Source: Roseomonas sp. (GTDB lineage Bacteria > Pseudomonadota > Alphaproteobacteria > Acetobacterales > Acetobacteraceae). Taken from it: 64,000 nucleotides of DNA. This document shows, one piece after another, positions 1 to 9,145 of the stretch. The position numbers and the translations under genes were made by a program. The stretch lies in the NCBI GenBank assembly GCA_020249265.1, contig JADCGA010000001.1, positions 62,001-126,000 on the forward strand. The letters run 5' to 3'. Below the pieces are notes generated by a model that had not been told where the DNA came from, did no database searches, and worked only from the letters and a program-made list of their open reading frames with translations. The stretch's first letter is position 1; every line of letters begins with the position of its first letter.

Positions 1-612
1 ATTGGGGTTGCGGATGATTTCGTGCCTTTCGCCAAGCGTATAGCTGACATGGCGATAGGCGCCCGTGCCAATCATCGCGCGGCCTGCGTTGAAATCGCCG
101 AGTGTCGCATTCGCATGCAGGCTGCGAGAGACAATCATAATGTTGGAAAGATCCCAATCCAGAAAGGGATTTGGCTCCCTGGTCCGGATCAGGACACGGC
201 GGGGTTCCGGGATTTCAATGGCGGCGATGCTGCGCACAAAGGGTGTGAAGGGGCCGGGGCTATTCGTGATGGTCGGCACGCGCGCATAGGAAAAGGCAAT
301 ATCCTCAGCCGTGAAGGGCGTGCCATCGTGAAATTTCACACCATCGCGCAGCTTGAATTCCCAGGTGAGGTCATCAATCACGCGCCAGGATTCGGCAAGG
401 CGTGGCACCAGGCGGCCAGAGGTGTCGAAATCCACCAGGGTTTCGAAAATCTGCCGCAATATGGCGTTATTGGGGTTGGAGGAATGGTAATGCGGATCCA
501 TGCCCGAAGGGGCGGATTGCGCACCGATCGTCAGGCTGCGCTGCGCCTGGGTGGGGGCCGCCCATAACCCCAGCAAGCCAACCGCAAGAAGCAGCGTCTT
601 GAACCTACCCAT
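1..612 (-). CDS. ABC transporter substrate-binding protein, family 5 (N-terminal part)
   Basis: This is the first 204 codons of a periplasmic solute receptor; the gene runs off the left edge. The ATG at 612 is preceded by a purine-rich GGGGGATAG stretch, and the first ~23 residues (MGRFKTLLLAVGLLGLWAAP then TQA) form a signal peptide. The mature start (SLTIGAQSAPSGMDPHYHS) and the segment WEFKLRDGVKFHDGTPFTAE are the hallmarks of SBP_bac_5 proteins, which capture peptides, nickel or opines for an ABC importer. No permease genes are visible on this side, so the transported substrate cannot be named. Family assignment is firm; substrate is open. Confidence 0.9.
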   Translation of the reverse strand, partial: MGRFKTLLLAVGLLGLWAAPTQAQRSLTIGAQSAPSGMDPHYHSSNPNNAILRQIFETLVDFDTSGRLVPRLAESWRVIDDLTWEFKLRDGVKFHDGTPFTAEDIAFSYARVPTITNSPGPFTPFVRSIAAIEIPEPRRVLIRTREPNPFLDWDLSNIMIVSRSLHANATLGDFNAGRAMIGTGAYRHVSYTLGERHEIIRNPN

Positions 613-913
613 GCCCGCTATCCCCCGAAGGTTTATCAAAGAATAACGTCGCGCCGGCTTGGGATTACGTCAAGCCGCAAGACTGGCATGCTTCAGGTAG
701 CCCGAGCGGGGGCTTCGACCTGATCTTAGGGCTTGGTTCACGATTGCCTGAATAGACTTCACCCTCAACAAAAAATGTCGATTCCGGCCAATGAACAACG
801 CGCCTTCAATCTGGTCTCGCGCCTTCGCCCGAACAGCGTTGAGGGGTGGGCAGTTATGCAAGGGAGGCTCTCGCCCCCGCCTTCTCAATCCTTTGTTGAG
901 ATCATTCGGTTAA
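613..913. other. Divergent intergenic region
   Basis: This 301-bp gap lies between the minus-strand binding-protein gene and the plus-strand kinase, so it should carry both promoters. It is visibly more AT-rich near 770-800 than the flanking genes. A weak hairpin (AGCCC at 699 pairing with GGGCT about 6 nt later) is present. I do not see a convincing open frame, RNA gene or named operator in it. Confidence 0.4.
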
Positions 914-3322
914 GTGGACTTCTCCATGACCATCACCTTGCCTCAGTATCCGCCAGCAGAACGCCTACATGCCTCGGAAGGCCGTGCCTGGCTGGAATGG
1001 AATGCCGACACGGATGATCTGCAGTTTTCGGCAGCGGCGCTGGACCTTCTTCATTTGAAGCCATCGGAAGCGCCGCAGCGTGAGGCTGAACTCGTCGCCG
1101 TGTTCAAGGCGCAGAGCCAAAGCAAATTGGCGATCGCGCTGGAAGACATTTTGACGCAAGGGGAATGTCGTCAGGTCGAATTGCTACGCAAGACCCCGGC
1201 AGGCGTGCAGCTTGTTTTGTTCAGCGGCCATCTGGATGTGTCCCGCCCCGGGCGGCTGGTAATCGCCACTTTCGAAGACATCACCACCAGCAGCCACGGA
1301 CAACAACATCTGGCAGCCCGGGCAAGATTTCAGACTTTCGTCAATCTGCTGCAACAGGATCCGGCCTTTTTCGATTCAGTCCCGCTTGGGCTCATGATGG
1401 TCACCAATGGCTTCATTACACAGGCAAACCCGAAGCTTGCAGAAATTCTCGCAACCCCAACGACAAATCTGGTGGGGGAGCCTGTTTCACGCATCCTGTC
1501 CGACAAGCAGGGTTATGATTTCTACATGGAAACCGTATTGGGTGACGGTAGCGAACATGGTGATGACCATGTGGAAACCGAATTTGAAAGTGAGGCTGGT
1601 ACGCCGATTTGGCTGAAGTTGAGCATTTCGCGCATTGCCTCAGGCGATGCGGACAATGCCTGCCTTTGCATGATTGAGGATATCACAACCCGCAAGAAGC
1701 TTGAGCAGGATGTCTGGAATGGCCTTGCCGAGACCATTTCCGCCAAGGAGGCGACAGAAAACGCCGCCCGAGCCAAGGATGAATTCCTGGCGATGGTGAG
1801 TCATGAGATTCGTACGCCTCTTTCGGCTGTCATCGGCATGCAAAGGCTGGCACTGCGCGATCCCGAGTTACAGGAAAAGACCCGCAAGCATCTTGATTTG
1901 GCGCAGACCAATGCGGAATTCCTACTTGAACTGTTGAATGATATCCTGGATTTTTCCAAAATCGAGGCCGGAAAGCTTGTTCTTGAATCGGTAGATTTCT
2001 CGCTCCGCAATCTTGTTGGCGATAGCGTTGCACTGCTTGCTGAACGTGCAGAAGCCAAGAATATCTCCCTTGATGTCGGCATTGATGATGAGGTGCCCGA
2101 TACGCTTGAAGGCGACCCCGCCCGCATCAAGCAAATTCTGCTCAACCTCATCGGCAATGGGATCAAATTCACTGACCATGGGGGCGTGTCGCTCAAGGTT
2201 GCGCCGCAAAAAATTCTGGGAGGAGATTGCCGGATCAGCTTCGTGGTTTCGGATACCGGGATCGGCATTTCTCCAGACGCACAATCCAGGCTGTTCAGAA
2301 AATTCACCCAGGGCGATACTTCCACCACCAGACGCTTTGGCGGAACGGGTCTTGGCCTGGCCATCTGCAAGCAGATTGTTGATCTGATGCAAGGTGAAAT
2401 CCATCTGTCCAGTGAAGTTGGCACAGGAACCTGCTTTACATTCACCATACCTTTTAGGTTGGGAACCAACCAGAGCAAAAGCCTTCAGGTCCAGCTGCAA
2501 CCCCATACGCATCAGCTTCAAATCCTTTGTGCCGAGGATTTTTTACCAAATCAGCTGATCATCCAAGGGCTTTTGGAAGAAATGGGCCATAGGGCTGAAT
2601 TTGTGGAGAATGGCCAAAAGGCGCTGGAAGCCCTGCCGCTCCGCAGCTTTGATCTCATCCTGATGGATGGGCGCATGCCGGAAATGGATGGCGCCACGGC
2701 AATCCGCCTGATCCGCTCGGGGGGAGATGGAAGATTCCATATCCCCAATCCGAAAATCCATATCATCATGCTGACAGCCAATGCTGGGGATGAGAGCCGA
2801 CAATACTACCTGTCCTGTGGCGCCGATGATTTTCTGGCCAAACCAGTTGACGAAGCGCTACTCCATCAAAGCCTGACACGGGTGATGGATGCGCGGCTGG
2901 CGGAAGGTGCGAAGCTCCTGCCGCTTTTGCGCAATCATGAGGAAGAACTGGCGCAAATCTTCGGCGCCCCCCCTCCGGAGGCAGACCCCGCCCGCGACGC
3001 CAACCTCACGGGTCGCGTAAAGTCCGGGCACCAGGATGCGGTCAATTTGAAGGAACGTTTGAAACAAGCCCTGCGTGGAGACCTCCAAACTCGCATCAGG
3101 GCGCTCGATGCCGCCCATGCCAATCAGGATCTGCATGCGCTGGGACAGCTTTTTCACAGCCTGAAAGGCAGCGTTGGCTTCATTTGGCCGGAAGGCGATC
3201 TCGTGAAATTGAGCGCTGAACTGGAGAGACTGGCCGATCATCAGGAGTGGGACGCCATTACAAGGGAGATACCGCATTTTCGTGCGATGCTGATGGAAAT
3301 AGCAAAAGGGGCCGATACATGA
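914..3322 (+). CDS. Hybrid sensor histidine kinase with PAS, REC and Hpt domains
   Basis: An 802-residue phosphorelay kinase. In order: an N-terminal PAS-like region (about 1-130), a second PAS domain (about 150-270, ending in the typical EDITTRKKLE), HisKA with the phospho-acceptor motif VSHEIRTPL (His297), HATPase_c with N box (LNLIGNGIKF), G1 (DTGIGI) and G2 (GGTGLGLAI), a receiver domain with LILMDGRMPEMDG (Asp585), and a C-terminal Hpt domain with FHSLKGSVG (His748). There is no membrane segment, so it senses a cytoplasmic or diffusible signal. The start is GTG at 914 or ATG at 926; neither has a strong ribosome site. The stop overlaps the following response-regulator gene, its probable phosphotransfer partner. 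Signal and output are unknown. Confidence 0.93.
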   Translation: MDFSMTITLPQYPPAERLHASEGRAWLEWNADTDDLQFSAAALDLLHLKPSEAPQREAELVAVFKAQSQSKLAIALEDILTQGECRQVELLRKTPAGVQLVLFSGHLDVSRPGRLVIATFEDITTSSHGQQHLAARARFQTFVNLLQQDPAFFDSVPLGLMMVTNGFITQANPKLAEILATPTTNLVGEPVSRILSDKQGYDFYMETVLGDGSEHGDDHVETEFESEAGTPIWLKLSISRIASGDADNACLCMIEDITTRKKLEQDVWNGLAETISAKEATENAARAKDEFLAMVSHEIRTPLSAVIGMQRLALRDPELQEKTRKHLDLAQTNAEFLLELLNDILDFSKIEAGKLVLESVDFSLRNLVGDSVALLAERAEAKNISLDVGIDDEVPDTLEGDPARIKQILLNLIGNGIKFTDHGGVSLKVAPQKILGGDCRISFVVSDTGIGISPDAQSRLFRKFTQGDTSTTRRFGGTGLGLAICKQIVDLMQGEIHLSSEVGTGTCFTFTIPFRLGTNQSKSLQVQLQPHTHQLQILCAEDFLPNQLIIQGLLEEMGHRAEFVENGQKALEALPLRSFDLILMDGRMPEMDGATAIRLIRSGGDGRFHIPNPKIHIIMLTANAGDESRQYYLSCGADDFLAKPVDEALLHQSLTRVMDARLAEGAKLLPLLRNHEEELAQIFGAPPPEADPARDANLTGRVKSGHQDAVNLKERLKQALRGDLQTRIRALDAAHANQDLHALGQLFHSLKGSVGFIWPEGDLVKLSAELERLADHQEWDAITREIPHFRAMLMEIAKGADT

Positions 3323-4065
3323 GAGCACTTGTCGTTGATGATGATGTCGTGTCGCGCATGGCCCTTGCCGATCTGATGCGCAGCTTCATTGAATTGAAGG
3401 TGGTTGAAGCGGTGGACGGGCAGGATGCCTGGGAAAAGTTGGAAATGGGCCCGGCGCCCATGATTTGCTGCTGTGATGTGCAGATGCCCCGGCTTTCCGG
3501 CATTGATTTGTTGAAGCGCGTGCGTTCTTCCCCGCGCTTCAAGGATATTCCCTTTGTTCTGGTGACGGCGGCATCAGACATGGATACCGTCAGGAAAGCG
3601 GTGACGCTTGGCATCAGCCATTATATCGTCAAGCCCTTCCATGCGCGTGAGGCACGCGGTTCGCTGCAAAAAATCCTCAACGCTGCCTGGGAGAGAATCG
3701 CGGAGCCACCCCCGGCGACATTGAACCGGCTGAATATCGCGCCCGATCAGTTGATGACTTATCTCTATTCGCTCCGTGGGCAATGCGCAGTCTTCGCGCG
3801 TGATTTGCGACGGTCCCAGAACCTGCAAGATGTGCAGGATGTTGTTGGGCGATTGAAGGGCCTGCACACAGGTTGTCTGACACTCGGCCTGCATTATGCG
3901 GCTGATTTGGTCATGCAATTGCGCGACGAGAGATCCGATATCGAAAGGGTTGAACAGGCCTTGATTGAGATCGAATTGGCAATTTCCTCCCAGGAAGAAA
4001 GGGTAAGGGCGCGCCATAGCCTTGCCCCTGGCGCCGCCATCAAGCGCAGCGCCGTCCAGGCCTGA
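3319..4065 (+). CDS. Response regulator with C-terminal helical (degenerate Hpt-like) domain
   Basis: A 248-residue protein beginning MRALVVDDDVVSRMAL; the ATG overlaps the kinase stop (ATGA), implying translational coupling. Residues 1-125 are a CheY-like receiver with acidic pocket (VDDD), acceptor Asp53 in CCDVQMPRLSG, and the conserved Thr/Ala and Lys positions (VTAAS, IVKPFHA). Residues ~140-235 are helical, with the run GRLKGLHTGCLTLGL, which resembles an Hpt helix (HxLKG) in which the phospho-His is replaced by Gly. There is no DNA-binding or GGDEF output domain, so it probably acts by protein contact within the relay. The receiver assignment is firm; the Hpt-like reading is inference. 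Confidence 0.88.
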   Translation: MRALVVDDDVVSRMALADLMRSFIELKVVEAVDGQDAWEKLEMGPAPMICCCDVQMPRLSGIDLLKRVRSSPRFKDIPFVLVTAASDMDTVRKAVTLGISHYIVKPFHAREARGSLQKILNAAWERIAEPPPATLNRLNIAPDQLMTYLYSLRGQCAVFARDLRRSQNLQDVQDVVGRLKGLHTGCLTLGLHYAADLVMQLRDERSDIERVEQALIEIELAISSQEERVRARHSLAPGAAIKRSAVQA

Positions 4066-4128
4066 ACCCCAGCGGCCGCTTTCCCCAAAGGCCCCGCCTG
4101 TGCTTGGGTATGGTTGCAGGAGCCAACC

Positions 4129-5220
4129 ATGCCAAATGCCGAATCGCCCAGGCCTTCGCCCACGCGCCATACGCAAACCGCCATGCTCGCCGAAAGGGCG
4201 GCGGTTTTACTGCTGCTGGCCTTATTGCTGTACGGCGTTATCCGCGTCCTGGAACCCTTCGGCCTTGCCATTGCTTTCGGGGCCTTTATCGCCATCGGCA
4301 CCTGGCCGCTGCGGGACGCGATGGTGAACCGCGGCATCCCGCGCAGCATCGCTGCCACCCTCATGCTGTTGGTGCTGATCCTATCACTGGCAGTACCCGC
4401 GCTGGCACTGACACCGGAATTGGGCGGGCAGATCGCGCATGCGTCTAAAGTCGCGCGCGAATTATTGGCGGGCCTGCCCGAGGCGCCGCCCGCTTGGCTT
4501 TCCGGGCTTCCGCTGGTGGGCGGTTCCATCAGCAACTGGTGGCCACAATTGCTCCATGTGCAGGGTGATTTTTCTGAATTGCTGGCGCCCTATGCTGGGC
4601 GCATCACCAGCCTTTTGGTGGATATCGGCCAAGCGGCGGCAGCCAGCGTGGTGCAAATCCTACTGGCGCTGATTGTGGCCACTGCCTTCTGGATCAATGG
4701 CGACAAGCTGGCGCATGAGGTGAATGATATCGCCGGGCGGCTGGCCGGTGAGACAGGGCGCAATGCGGTCGCGGCGGCTGAAGGCGCAGTGCGTGGTGTG
4801 GCCTGGGGCATTGTTGGCACCGGTATCATCCAGGCCATGCTGATGGGTATTGGCCTTGCCATGGCGGGCGTGCCGGGGGTTGGCGTGATTTCCTTCCTGA
4901 CCATGATCTTTTCGATCAGCCAGGTATTGGGGCCATTGGTGGTGGTTTCCTGGCTGGGCGCAGCGGCCTGGCTTTACAGCGAAGGGCAAATCGCCTGGGC
5001 GATTTTCATGGGGCTTTGGGGGCTCATTGTCGTCTCCGGTAGTGACAATATCGTGCGGCCCCTGCTGATCAAGCGCAGCAGCGAAATGCCGCTTTCGCTG
5101 ATTATTCTTGGCGTCTTTGGCGGGCTGATCGCCTTTGGCTTCCTTGGGCTGTTCATCGGCCCTGCCTTGCTTGCTGTCGCTCATGGGTTGCTCAAGGCCT
5201 GGCGCAGCGCCGAACACTGA
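4129..5220 (+). CDS. AI-2E family transporter (PerM/TqsA-like permease)
   Basis: A 363-residue polytopic inner-membrane protein of the AI-2E transporter family. Two hydrophobic segments near residues 20-55 are followed by a soluble stretch and then a block of membrane helices from about 160 to the end, including the family-typical GVPGVGVISFLTMIFS and a C-terminal LGLFIGPALLAVAHGL. Members export small molecules or act in sodium/pH homeostasis; the name comes from autoinducer-2 studies and does not prove the substrate. The ATG at 4129 is chosen because CAGGAG sits 6 nt upstream; a TTG at 4114 in the same frame lacks such a site. It stands alone between the regulator and the dehydrogenase. Confidence 0.88.
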   Translation: MPNAESPRPSPTRHTQTAMLAERAAVLLLLALLLYGVIRVLEPFGLAIAFGAFIAIGTWPLRDAMVNRGIPRSIAATLMLLVLILSLAVPALALTPELGGQIAHASKVARELLAGLPEAPPAWLSGLPLVGGSISNWWPQLLHVQGDFSELLAPYAGRITSLLVDIGQAAAASVVQILLALIVATAFWINGDKLAHEVNDIAGRLAGETGRNAVAAAEGAVRGVAWGIVGTGIIQAMLMGIGLAMAGVPGVGVISFLTMIFSISQVLGPLVVVSWLGAAAWLYSEGQIAWAIFMGLWGLIVVSGSDNIVRPLLIKRSSEMPLSLIILGVFGGLIAFGFLGLFIGPALLAVAHGLLKAWRSAEH

Positions 5221-5293
5221 AAGCAGCAGGGCTGGCAAAGCCCGCATCCCGCGTTATGAGTTATGCCTGAAGAAAGGGCAGGAGAGAGACCCC

Positions 5294-6367
5294 ATGGCCA
5301 CACGTAAGCATCGTATCGCCGTCATCCCCGGGGATGGCATTGGCAAGGAAACCACGCCGGAAGGGCTTCGCGTGCTGGATGCCGCGGCGCGGCGCTTCGG
5401 CTTTGAACTGGAACTGACGCATTACGATTGGTCCTGCGAAACCTACGCCAAGACCGGCAAGATGATGCCGGATGATGGCATGGACCGTTTGAAGGACAGC
5501 GATAGCATTTTCTTGGGTGCCGTGGGCTGGCCGGGCGTGCCGGATCATGTCTCGCTCTGGGGTTTGCTGATCCCCATCCGGCGCAGCTTTGACCAGTATG
5601 TGAACCTGCGCCCCTGCCGCTTGCTGCCGGGGGCGACCACGCCGCTTGCGAATCGTGGCCCCAAGGATATTGATTTCATTGTGGTGCGTGAGAATACCGA
5701 AGGCGAGTATTCATCGAGCGGCGGACGGATGTTTGTGGGGACGGATCGCGAATTCGTCTCCCAGGAAAGCGTTTTTACCCGCGTCGGGGTGGACCGCGTG
5801 CTGCGCTACGCCTTTGAATTGGCCAAGACCCGCCCGCGCAAGAAGGTAACCAGTGCCACGAAATCCAATGGCATCACCTTCACCATGCCCTATTGGGATG
5901 AACGCTTCGCGGAGATGGCGAAGAATTATCCGGGCATCACGACGGATCAGTTTCATATTGACATCCTTTGCGCCCATTTCGTGCAGCATCCGGATTGGTT
6001 TGATGTGGTGGTGGGATCCAACCTGTTCGGCGATATCCTGTCCGATCTTGGGCCGGCGGTGGCCGGTTCCATCGGCATTGCGGCAAGTGCCAATATCAAT
6101 CCCGAAAAGCACTTTCCTTCGATGTTCGAACCCGTACATGGCAGCGCGCCGGATATTGCGGGCAAGTTCATCTGCAACCCGATCGGGCAGATCTGGTCCG
6201 GTGCGATCATGCTTGAACACGTCGGCGAAAAGCAGGCCGCCGATGCGATCCTGGCAGTGATTGAAAAGCTTCTGGCGGAAGGCGGCCCACGCACGCGCGA
6301 TATGGGCGGGCAGGCCGGCACGGTGGATGTTGGCCGCGCCATCGCGGAAGCCGTGGCGAAATTCTGA
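5294..6367 (+). CDS. Tartrate/D-malate-type dehydrogenase (isopropylmalate dehydrogenase superfamily)
   Basis: A 357-residue NAD-dependent beta-decarboxylating dehydrogenase. It opens with IAVIPGDGIGKETTPEGLRV, carries the substrate-binding Arg region (VNLRPCRLLPG), VRENTEGEYSS, the metal-site Asp segment GSNLFGDILSDLGP and the cofactor loop EPVHGSAPDIAGK. The insert and sequence around SETYAKTGK-like positions and LWGLLIPIRRSFDQY fit tartrate dehydrogenase/decarboxylase or D-malate dehydrogenase (TtuC/DmlA) better than LeuB. The ATG at 5294 follows an excellent CAGGAGAGAG site; a longer in-frame start at 5135 would overlap the permease gene and is rejected. The product would be oxaloglycolate or pyruvate from tartrate or malate. 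Substrate choice within the family is inferred. Confidence 0.88.
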   Translation: MATRKHRIAVIPGDGIGKETTPEGLRVLDAAARRFGFELELTHYDWSCETYAKTGKMMPDDGMDRLKDSDSIFLGAVGWPGVPDHVSLWGLLIPIRRSFDQYVNLRPCRLLPGATTPLANRGPKDIDFIVVRENTEGEYSSSGGRMFVGTDREFVSQESVFTRVGVDRVLRYAFELAKTRPRKKVTSATKSNGITFTMPYWDERFAEMAKNYPGITTDQFHIDILCAHFVQHPDWFDVVVGSNLFGDILSDLGPAVAGSIGIAASANINPEKHFPSMFEPVHGSAPDIAGKFICNPIGQIWSGAIMLEHVGEKQAADAILAVIEKLLAEGGPRTRDMGGQAGTVDVGRAIAEAVAKF

Positions 6368-6389
6368 ACCAGCCAAAGCGGCAAAAATG

Positions 6390-6426
6390 AAAAGGGCTCG
6401 CCGGAACGACACCGGTGAGCCCTTTT
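6390..6426. terminator. Bidirectional intrinsic terminator
   Basis: A 15-bp stem (AAAAGGGCTCGCCGG pairing with CCGGTGAGCCCTTTT, one G-T wobble) encloses a 7-nt loop and ends in a T run on both strands. It lies between the convergent dehydrogenase and thiolase genes and should stop transcription from both sides. Confidence 0.92.
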
Positions 6427-6450
6427 TGCGTCAAGCGCAGTGAACGTGGA

Positions 6451-7623
6451 TCAACGTTCCAGGCACATGGCAACACCCATGCCGCCGCCGATGCAAAGTG
6501 TCGCCAGCGCGCGCTTCGCATTGCGCTTTTGCATCTCGAACAACAGCGTCGTCAGCACGCGGGCGCCGGAAGCGCCGATTGGATGGCCAATCGCAATGGC
6601 GCCGCCATTCACATTCACCTTGCCGGTATCCCAGCCAAGATCCTTGTTCACCGCGATAGCTTGCGCGGCGAAAGCCTCATTCGCTTCAATCAGGTCAAGA
6701 TCATCAATCTTCCAGCCCGCCTTGGCCAAGGCCTTACGCGAAGCCGGGATGGGGCCGGTGCCCATGATGGAAGGATCAACGCCCGCTGTCGCCCAGGAAA
6801 CAATCCGCGCAAGTGGGGTAATGCCGCGCTTGGCGGCTTCCGCCGCCGTCATCACCACCACCGCCGCCGCACCATCATTTATGCCGGAAGCATTGCCGGC
6901 GGTGACGGAGCCATCCTTGGCGAAGGCGGGGCGCAGCTTGCCGAGGATTTCCATTGTCGTATCCGGCTTCGGATATTCATCGGAAGACACCACAACATCG
7001 CCCTTGCGGCCCTTTACCGTGACCGGCGCGATTTCATCGGCGAAGCGGCCCGCCGCCATCGCCTCACCCGCCTTGCGCTGCGAATTGAAGGCGAATTGAT
7101 CCTGTTCATCGCGCGTGATCTGGAAGGCGCGGGCGACATTCTCGGCGGTATTGCCCATGTGATAGTCATGGAAGGCATCCATCAGCCCATCGCGCAGCAT
7201 GGTATCCATCAGCGCCAGATCGCCCATCTTCTGCCCGGCGCGCAGTTGCTGCGCATGCGGCGCCTGGGTCATGCTTTCCTGCCCGCCCGCGATGACAATG
7301 CGCGCATCGCCGGCGGCAATCTGCTGCGCTGCCAAGGCAACGGCGCGCAGACCCGAACCGCAAAGCTGATTGATGCCGAAAGCGGTATGTTCCACCGGAA
7401 TGCCGGCATTCACGGAAGCCTGACGTGCCGGGTTTTGCCCCGCGCCGGCGGCCAGGATCTGGCCCAGAATCACCTCATCCACTTCCGCGCCTTCAATGCG
7501 GGCGCGTTCCATGGCGGCCTTGATGGCAACGGTGCCCAGCGCATGCGCGGATAATGAGGCAAAAGCCCCGTTAAAGGCGCCAACCGGGGTGCGGGCGGCG
7601 GAGGCGATGACGATTTCGGTCAT
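6451..7623 (-). CDS. phaA: Acetyl-CoA acetyltransferase (beta-ketothiolase)
   Basis: A 390-residue thiolase that condenses two acetyl-CoA to acetoacetyl-CoA, the first step of polyhydroxybutyrate synthesis, or runs in reverse for degradation. The acyl-accepting Cys88 is in [10 protein letters not shown], His347 in [12 protein letters not shown], and the second catalytic Cys377 in TLCIGGGMG. Length and motifs match bacterial biosynthetic thiolases exactly. The gene lies 47 bp downstream of a PhaC-like synthase on the same strand and close to phaR, supporting a PHA role; no phaB reductase is in the window. The symbol phaA rests on this context; atoB would be the alternative. Confidence 0.92.
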   Translation of the reverse strand: MTEIVIASAARTPVGAFNGAFASLSAHALGTVAIKAAMERARIEGAEVDEVILGQILAAGAGQNPARQASVNAGIPVEHTAFGINQLCGSGLRAVALAAQQIAAGDARIVIAGGQESMTQAPHAQQLRAGQKMGDLALMDTMLRDGLMDAFHDYHMGNTAENVARAFQITRDEQDQFAFNSQRKAGEAMAAGRFADEIAPVTVKGRKGDVVVSSDEYPKPDTTMEILGKLRPAFAKDGSVTAGNASGINDGAAAVVVMTAAEAAKRGITPLARIVSWATAGVDPSIMGTGPIPASRKALAKAGWKIDDLDLIEANEAFAAQAIAVNKDLGWDTGKVNVNGGAIAIGHPIGASGARVLTTLLFEMQKRNAKRALATLCIGGGMGVAMCLER

Positions 7624-7669
7624 GGGGGCTGATATCCTTCCTCAAGAATGGGTCATTTGCGGCTTGGTA

Positions 7670-8902
7670 TCACAAACCGCGCAACCAGTCGCGTAGAGGC
7701 TTCCATAGCGCGGCCTCGGCAGCAATGCCGGCGACCATGCCGATATGCCCTGCCGGCGCCATATGCAGCTTGCCCTGACGCAAGCGGCCGGTCAGCGCCA
7801 GGGCAGAGGCCGGGGGCACAATCCGGTCCCGATGCGGAATGGCAGCAAAGGCCGGGCCTTGCCAAAGCGCCGGGTCCACCACCTGCCCGGCCACGCGCCA
7901 AGCCAGCCCCGCCGGTTCATTGCGCCCATACCAGCCGCCAATGCATTGCCGCGCCACAGGCGCCACCAGCGGCACGCCATCATTCAGCCAATCTTCCAGC
8001 GCCACAAAGCGCCTAGCGGCAGCGGAAGCCTGATCCAACTTACCGAAGCCGCGAAATTTCTCTGCAATGCCAAAGGGATCAAGGCTGGCGAATAGGGTTT
8101 GCAGCACATCCACCGGCAGCGCGCCGGTTGGTTCCATCAGCGCCTCCAGCCCGGGCAGGGCCGCGGCAGCGGCCCGGGCGCGGGCCTTACCTTCCGGCCC
8201 GGCGTGGAAGTCCCAAGGTGTGGCCAGCAATGCCAGGCCGCGCACCAGATCAGGCCGACGCAAGGCCAGCGCCAGACCAAGCAAGCCCCCCATGCAATAG
8301 CCAGCCAGGATCACCGGGCCAGGGGCGGCCATCAGCGCGCGTTCCGACCGGCCCGCGATATAATCCGTCAGGGTGAAGTGCCGTTCGGCTTCCCCCGGCC
8401 AACCCCAATCCAGCAATAGCGTGCGGAACCCCTGCCCCGGCAGCCAACGCAGCAGCGAAGCTTCCGGCATCAGATCAAGCACATAGGCCCGATTCACCAG
8501 GGAAGGCACAAAAACCACTGTCGGCCCCTGCCCGCCATAATCCAGCAATTTGCTGTCTTCTTCCGCCCAAATCGCCGGCATCGGCGCAGCGTCTCGCTCA
8601 AAAGGATGGCGGCGATAGGCCGCCAAGCCCGCCACCAGCGCCCGATCCGCCCTCAGCAGCCGGTTCAGAACCGCGCCACGAAACGCCTCAGGCGCGTGGC
8701 CGGCGTTGGCGAGGGCGGCGCTGATTCGCGCGGCCTCCGCCTGCCCCGCTTTCGAGATCGGCCAGCCGCCGTTCCAGGGTGGCAAGCCGTTCGGCCATGG
8801 CATCCCGGGTAGCGCCCCCGCTGCCGCCATGGCCCGTATCCCCGCCAGCCCCAGATGGAGCGGCAGGGGCCGCGGGCCGCGACGACGCAGCGGCGCTGTC
8901 AT
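7670..8902 (-). CDS. PhaC-like polyhydroxyalkanoate synthase / alpha-beta hydrolase
   Basis: An alpha/beta-hydrolase of about 410 residues. The nucleophile elbow is GYCMGG, with Cys in place of Ser, as in PHA synthases (Cys203 from ATG 8902). Other synthase-like landmarks are VFVPSLVNRAYVLDL, LLLDWGWPG, the acid region around HRDRIVP and the final His in APAGHIGMV. It is shorter than class I synthases (~590) and longer than class III PhaC (~355). It would polymerise hydroxyacyl-CoA on granules, with the thiolase downstream. The start is ATG 8902 or GTG 8914; both place the 5' end inside the upstream small gene in another frame. A PHA-related hydrolase without polymerase activity is the alternative. 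Confidence 0.82.
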   Translation of the reverse strand: MTAPLRRRGPRPLPLHLGLAGIRAMAAAGALPGMPWPNGLPPWNGGWPISKAGQAEAARISAALANAGHAPEAFRGAVLNRLLRADRALVAGLAAYRRHPFERDAAPMPAIWAEEDSKLLDYGGQGPTVVFVPSLVNRAYVLDLMPEASLLRWLPGQGFRTLLLDWGWPGEAERHFTLTDYIAGRSERALMAAPGPVILAGYCMGGLLGLALALRRPDLVRGLALLATPWDFHAGPEGKARARAAAAALPGLEALMEPTGALPVDVLQTLFASLDPFGIAEKFRGFGKLDQASAAARRFVALEDWLNDGVPLVAPVARQCIGGWYGRNEPAGLAWRVAGQVVDPALWQGPAFAAIPHRDRIVPPASALALTGRLRQGKLHMAPAGHIGMVAGIAAEAALWKPLRDWLRGL

Positions 8903-9089
8903 GCGGCGCAGCACCCGGCGTGAAGGGCTTGCTGAACTGTGCTGCCGCGCGGAACCAGGCTACGCCCAATGAGGCAAAAGCCGCCCATCGTTCCGCAAGC
9001 TCGGGATCGGCGGCAAGGCCGGCAACCTCGCTCTGCCAAAGCGCGATCCAGTCTTCCGCCAATCGGTCGAGATCGTCTTGCCCAGCCAT
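8688..9089 (-). CDS. Small Trp-rich, coiled-coil protein upstream of and overlapping the PHA synthase gene
   Basis: A 133-residue protein that I do not recognise by family. Residues 1-55 are acidic and helical with several Trp (EDWIALWQSEVAG, ERWAAFASLGVAWF), residues ~60-95 are Ala/Pro/Gly-rich linker, and residues 96-112 (MAERLATLERRLADLE) look like a short coiled coil, followed by an Arg-rich tail. This organisation and the position before phaC recall PhaE- or PhaM-type synthase partners, but no homology is claimed. The last ~215 nt overlap the synthase gene in another frame, and both frames look protein-like. The ATG at 9089 is the first start after the phaR intergenic region. Confidence 0.65.
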   Translation of the reverse strand: MAGQDDLDRLAEDWIALWQSEVAGLAADPELAERWAAFASLGVAWFRAAAQFSKPFTPGAAPHDSAAASSRPAAPAAPSGAGGDTGHGGSGGATRDAMAERLATLERRLADLESGAGGGRANQRRPRQRRPRA

Positions 9090-9145
9090 AAGGCAGTCTT
9101 ATAGCCGCATCCCCAACAGCGCGATATGACCCGAGGGGCGCGTTT

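Noticed and set aside
1801-2478. 225-codon open frame antisense to the hybrid kinase
   Set aside because: It mirrors kinase codons, has Ser/Arg-rich low-information translation and no start signal; a shadow of the real gene.
6415-7554. 379-codon frame antisense to the thiolase
   Set aside because: His/Arg/Gly-rich translation without family features, fully inside a clear thiolase gene on the other strand.
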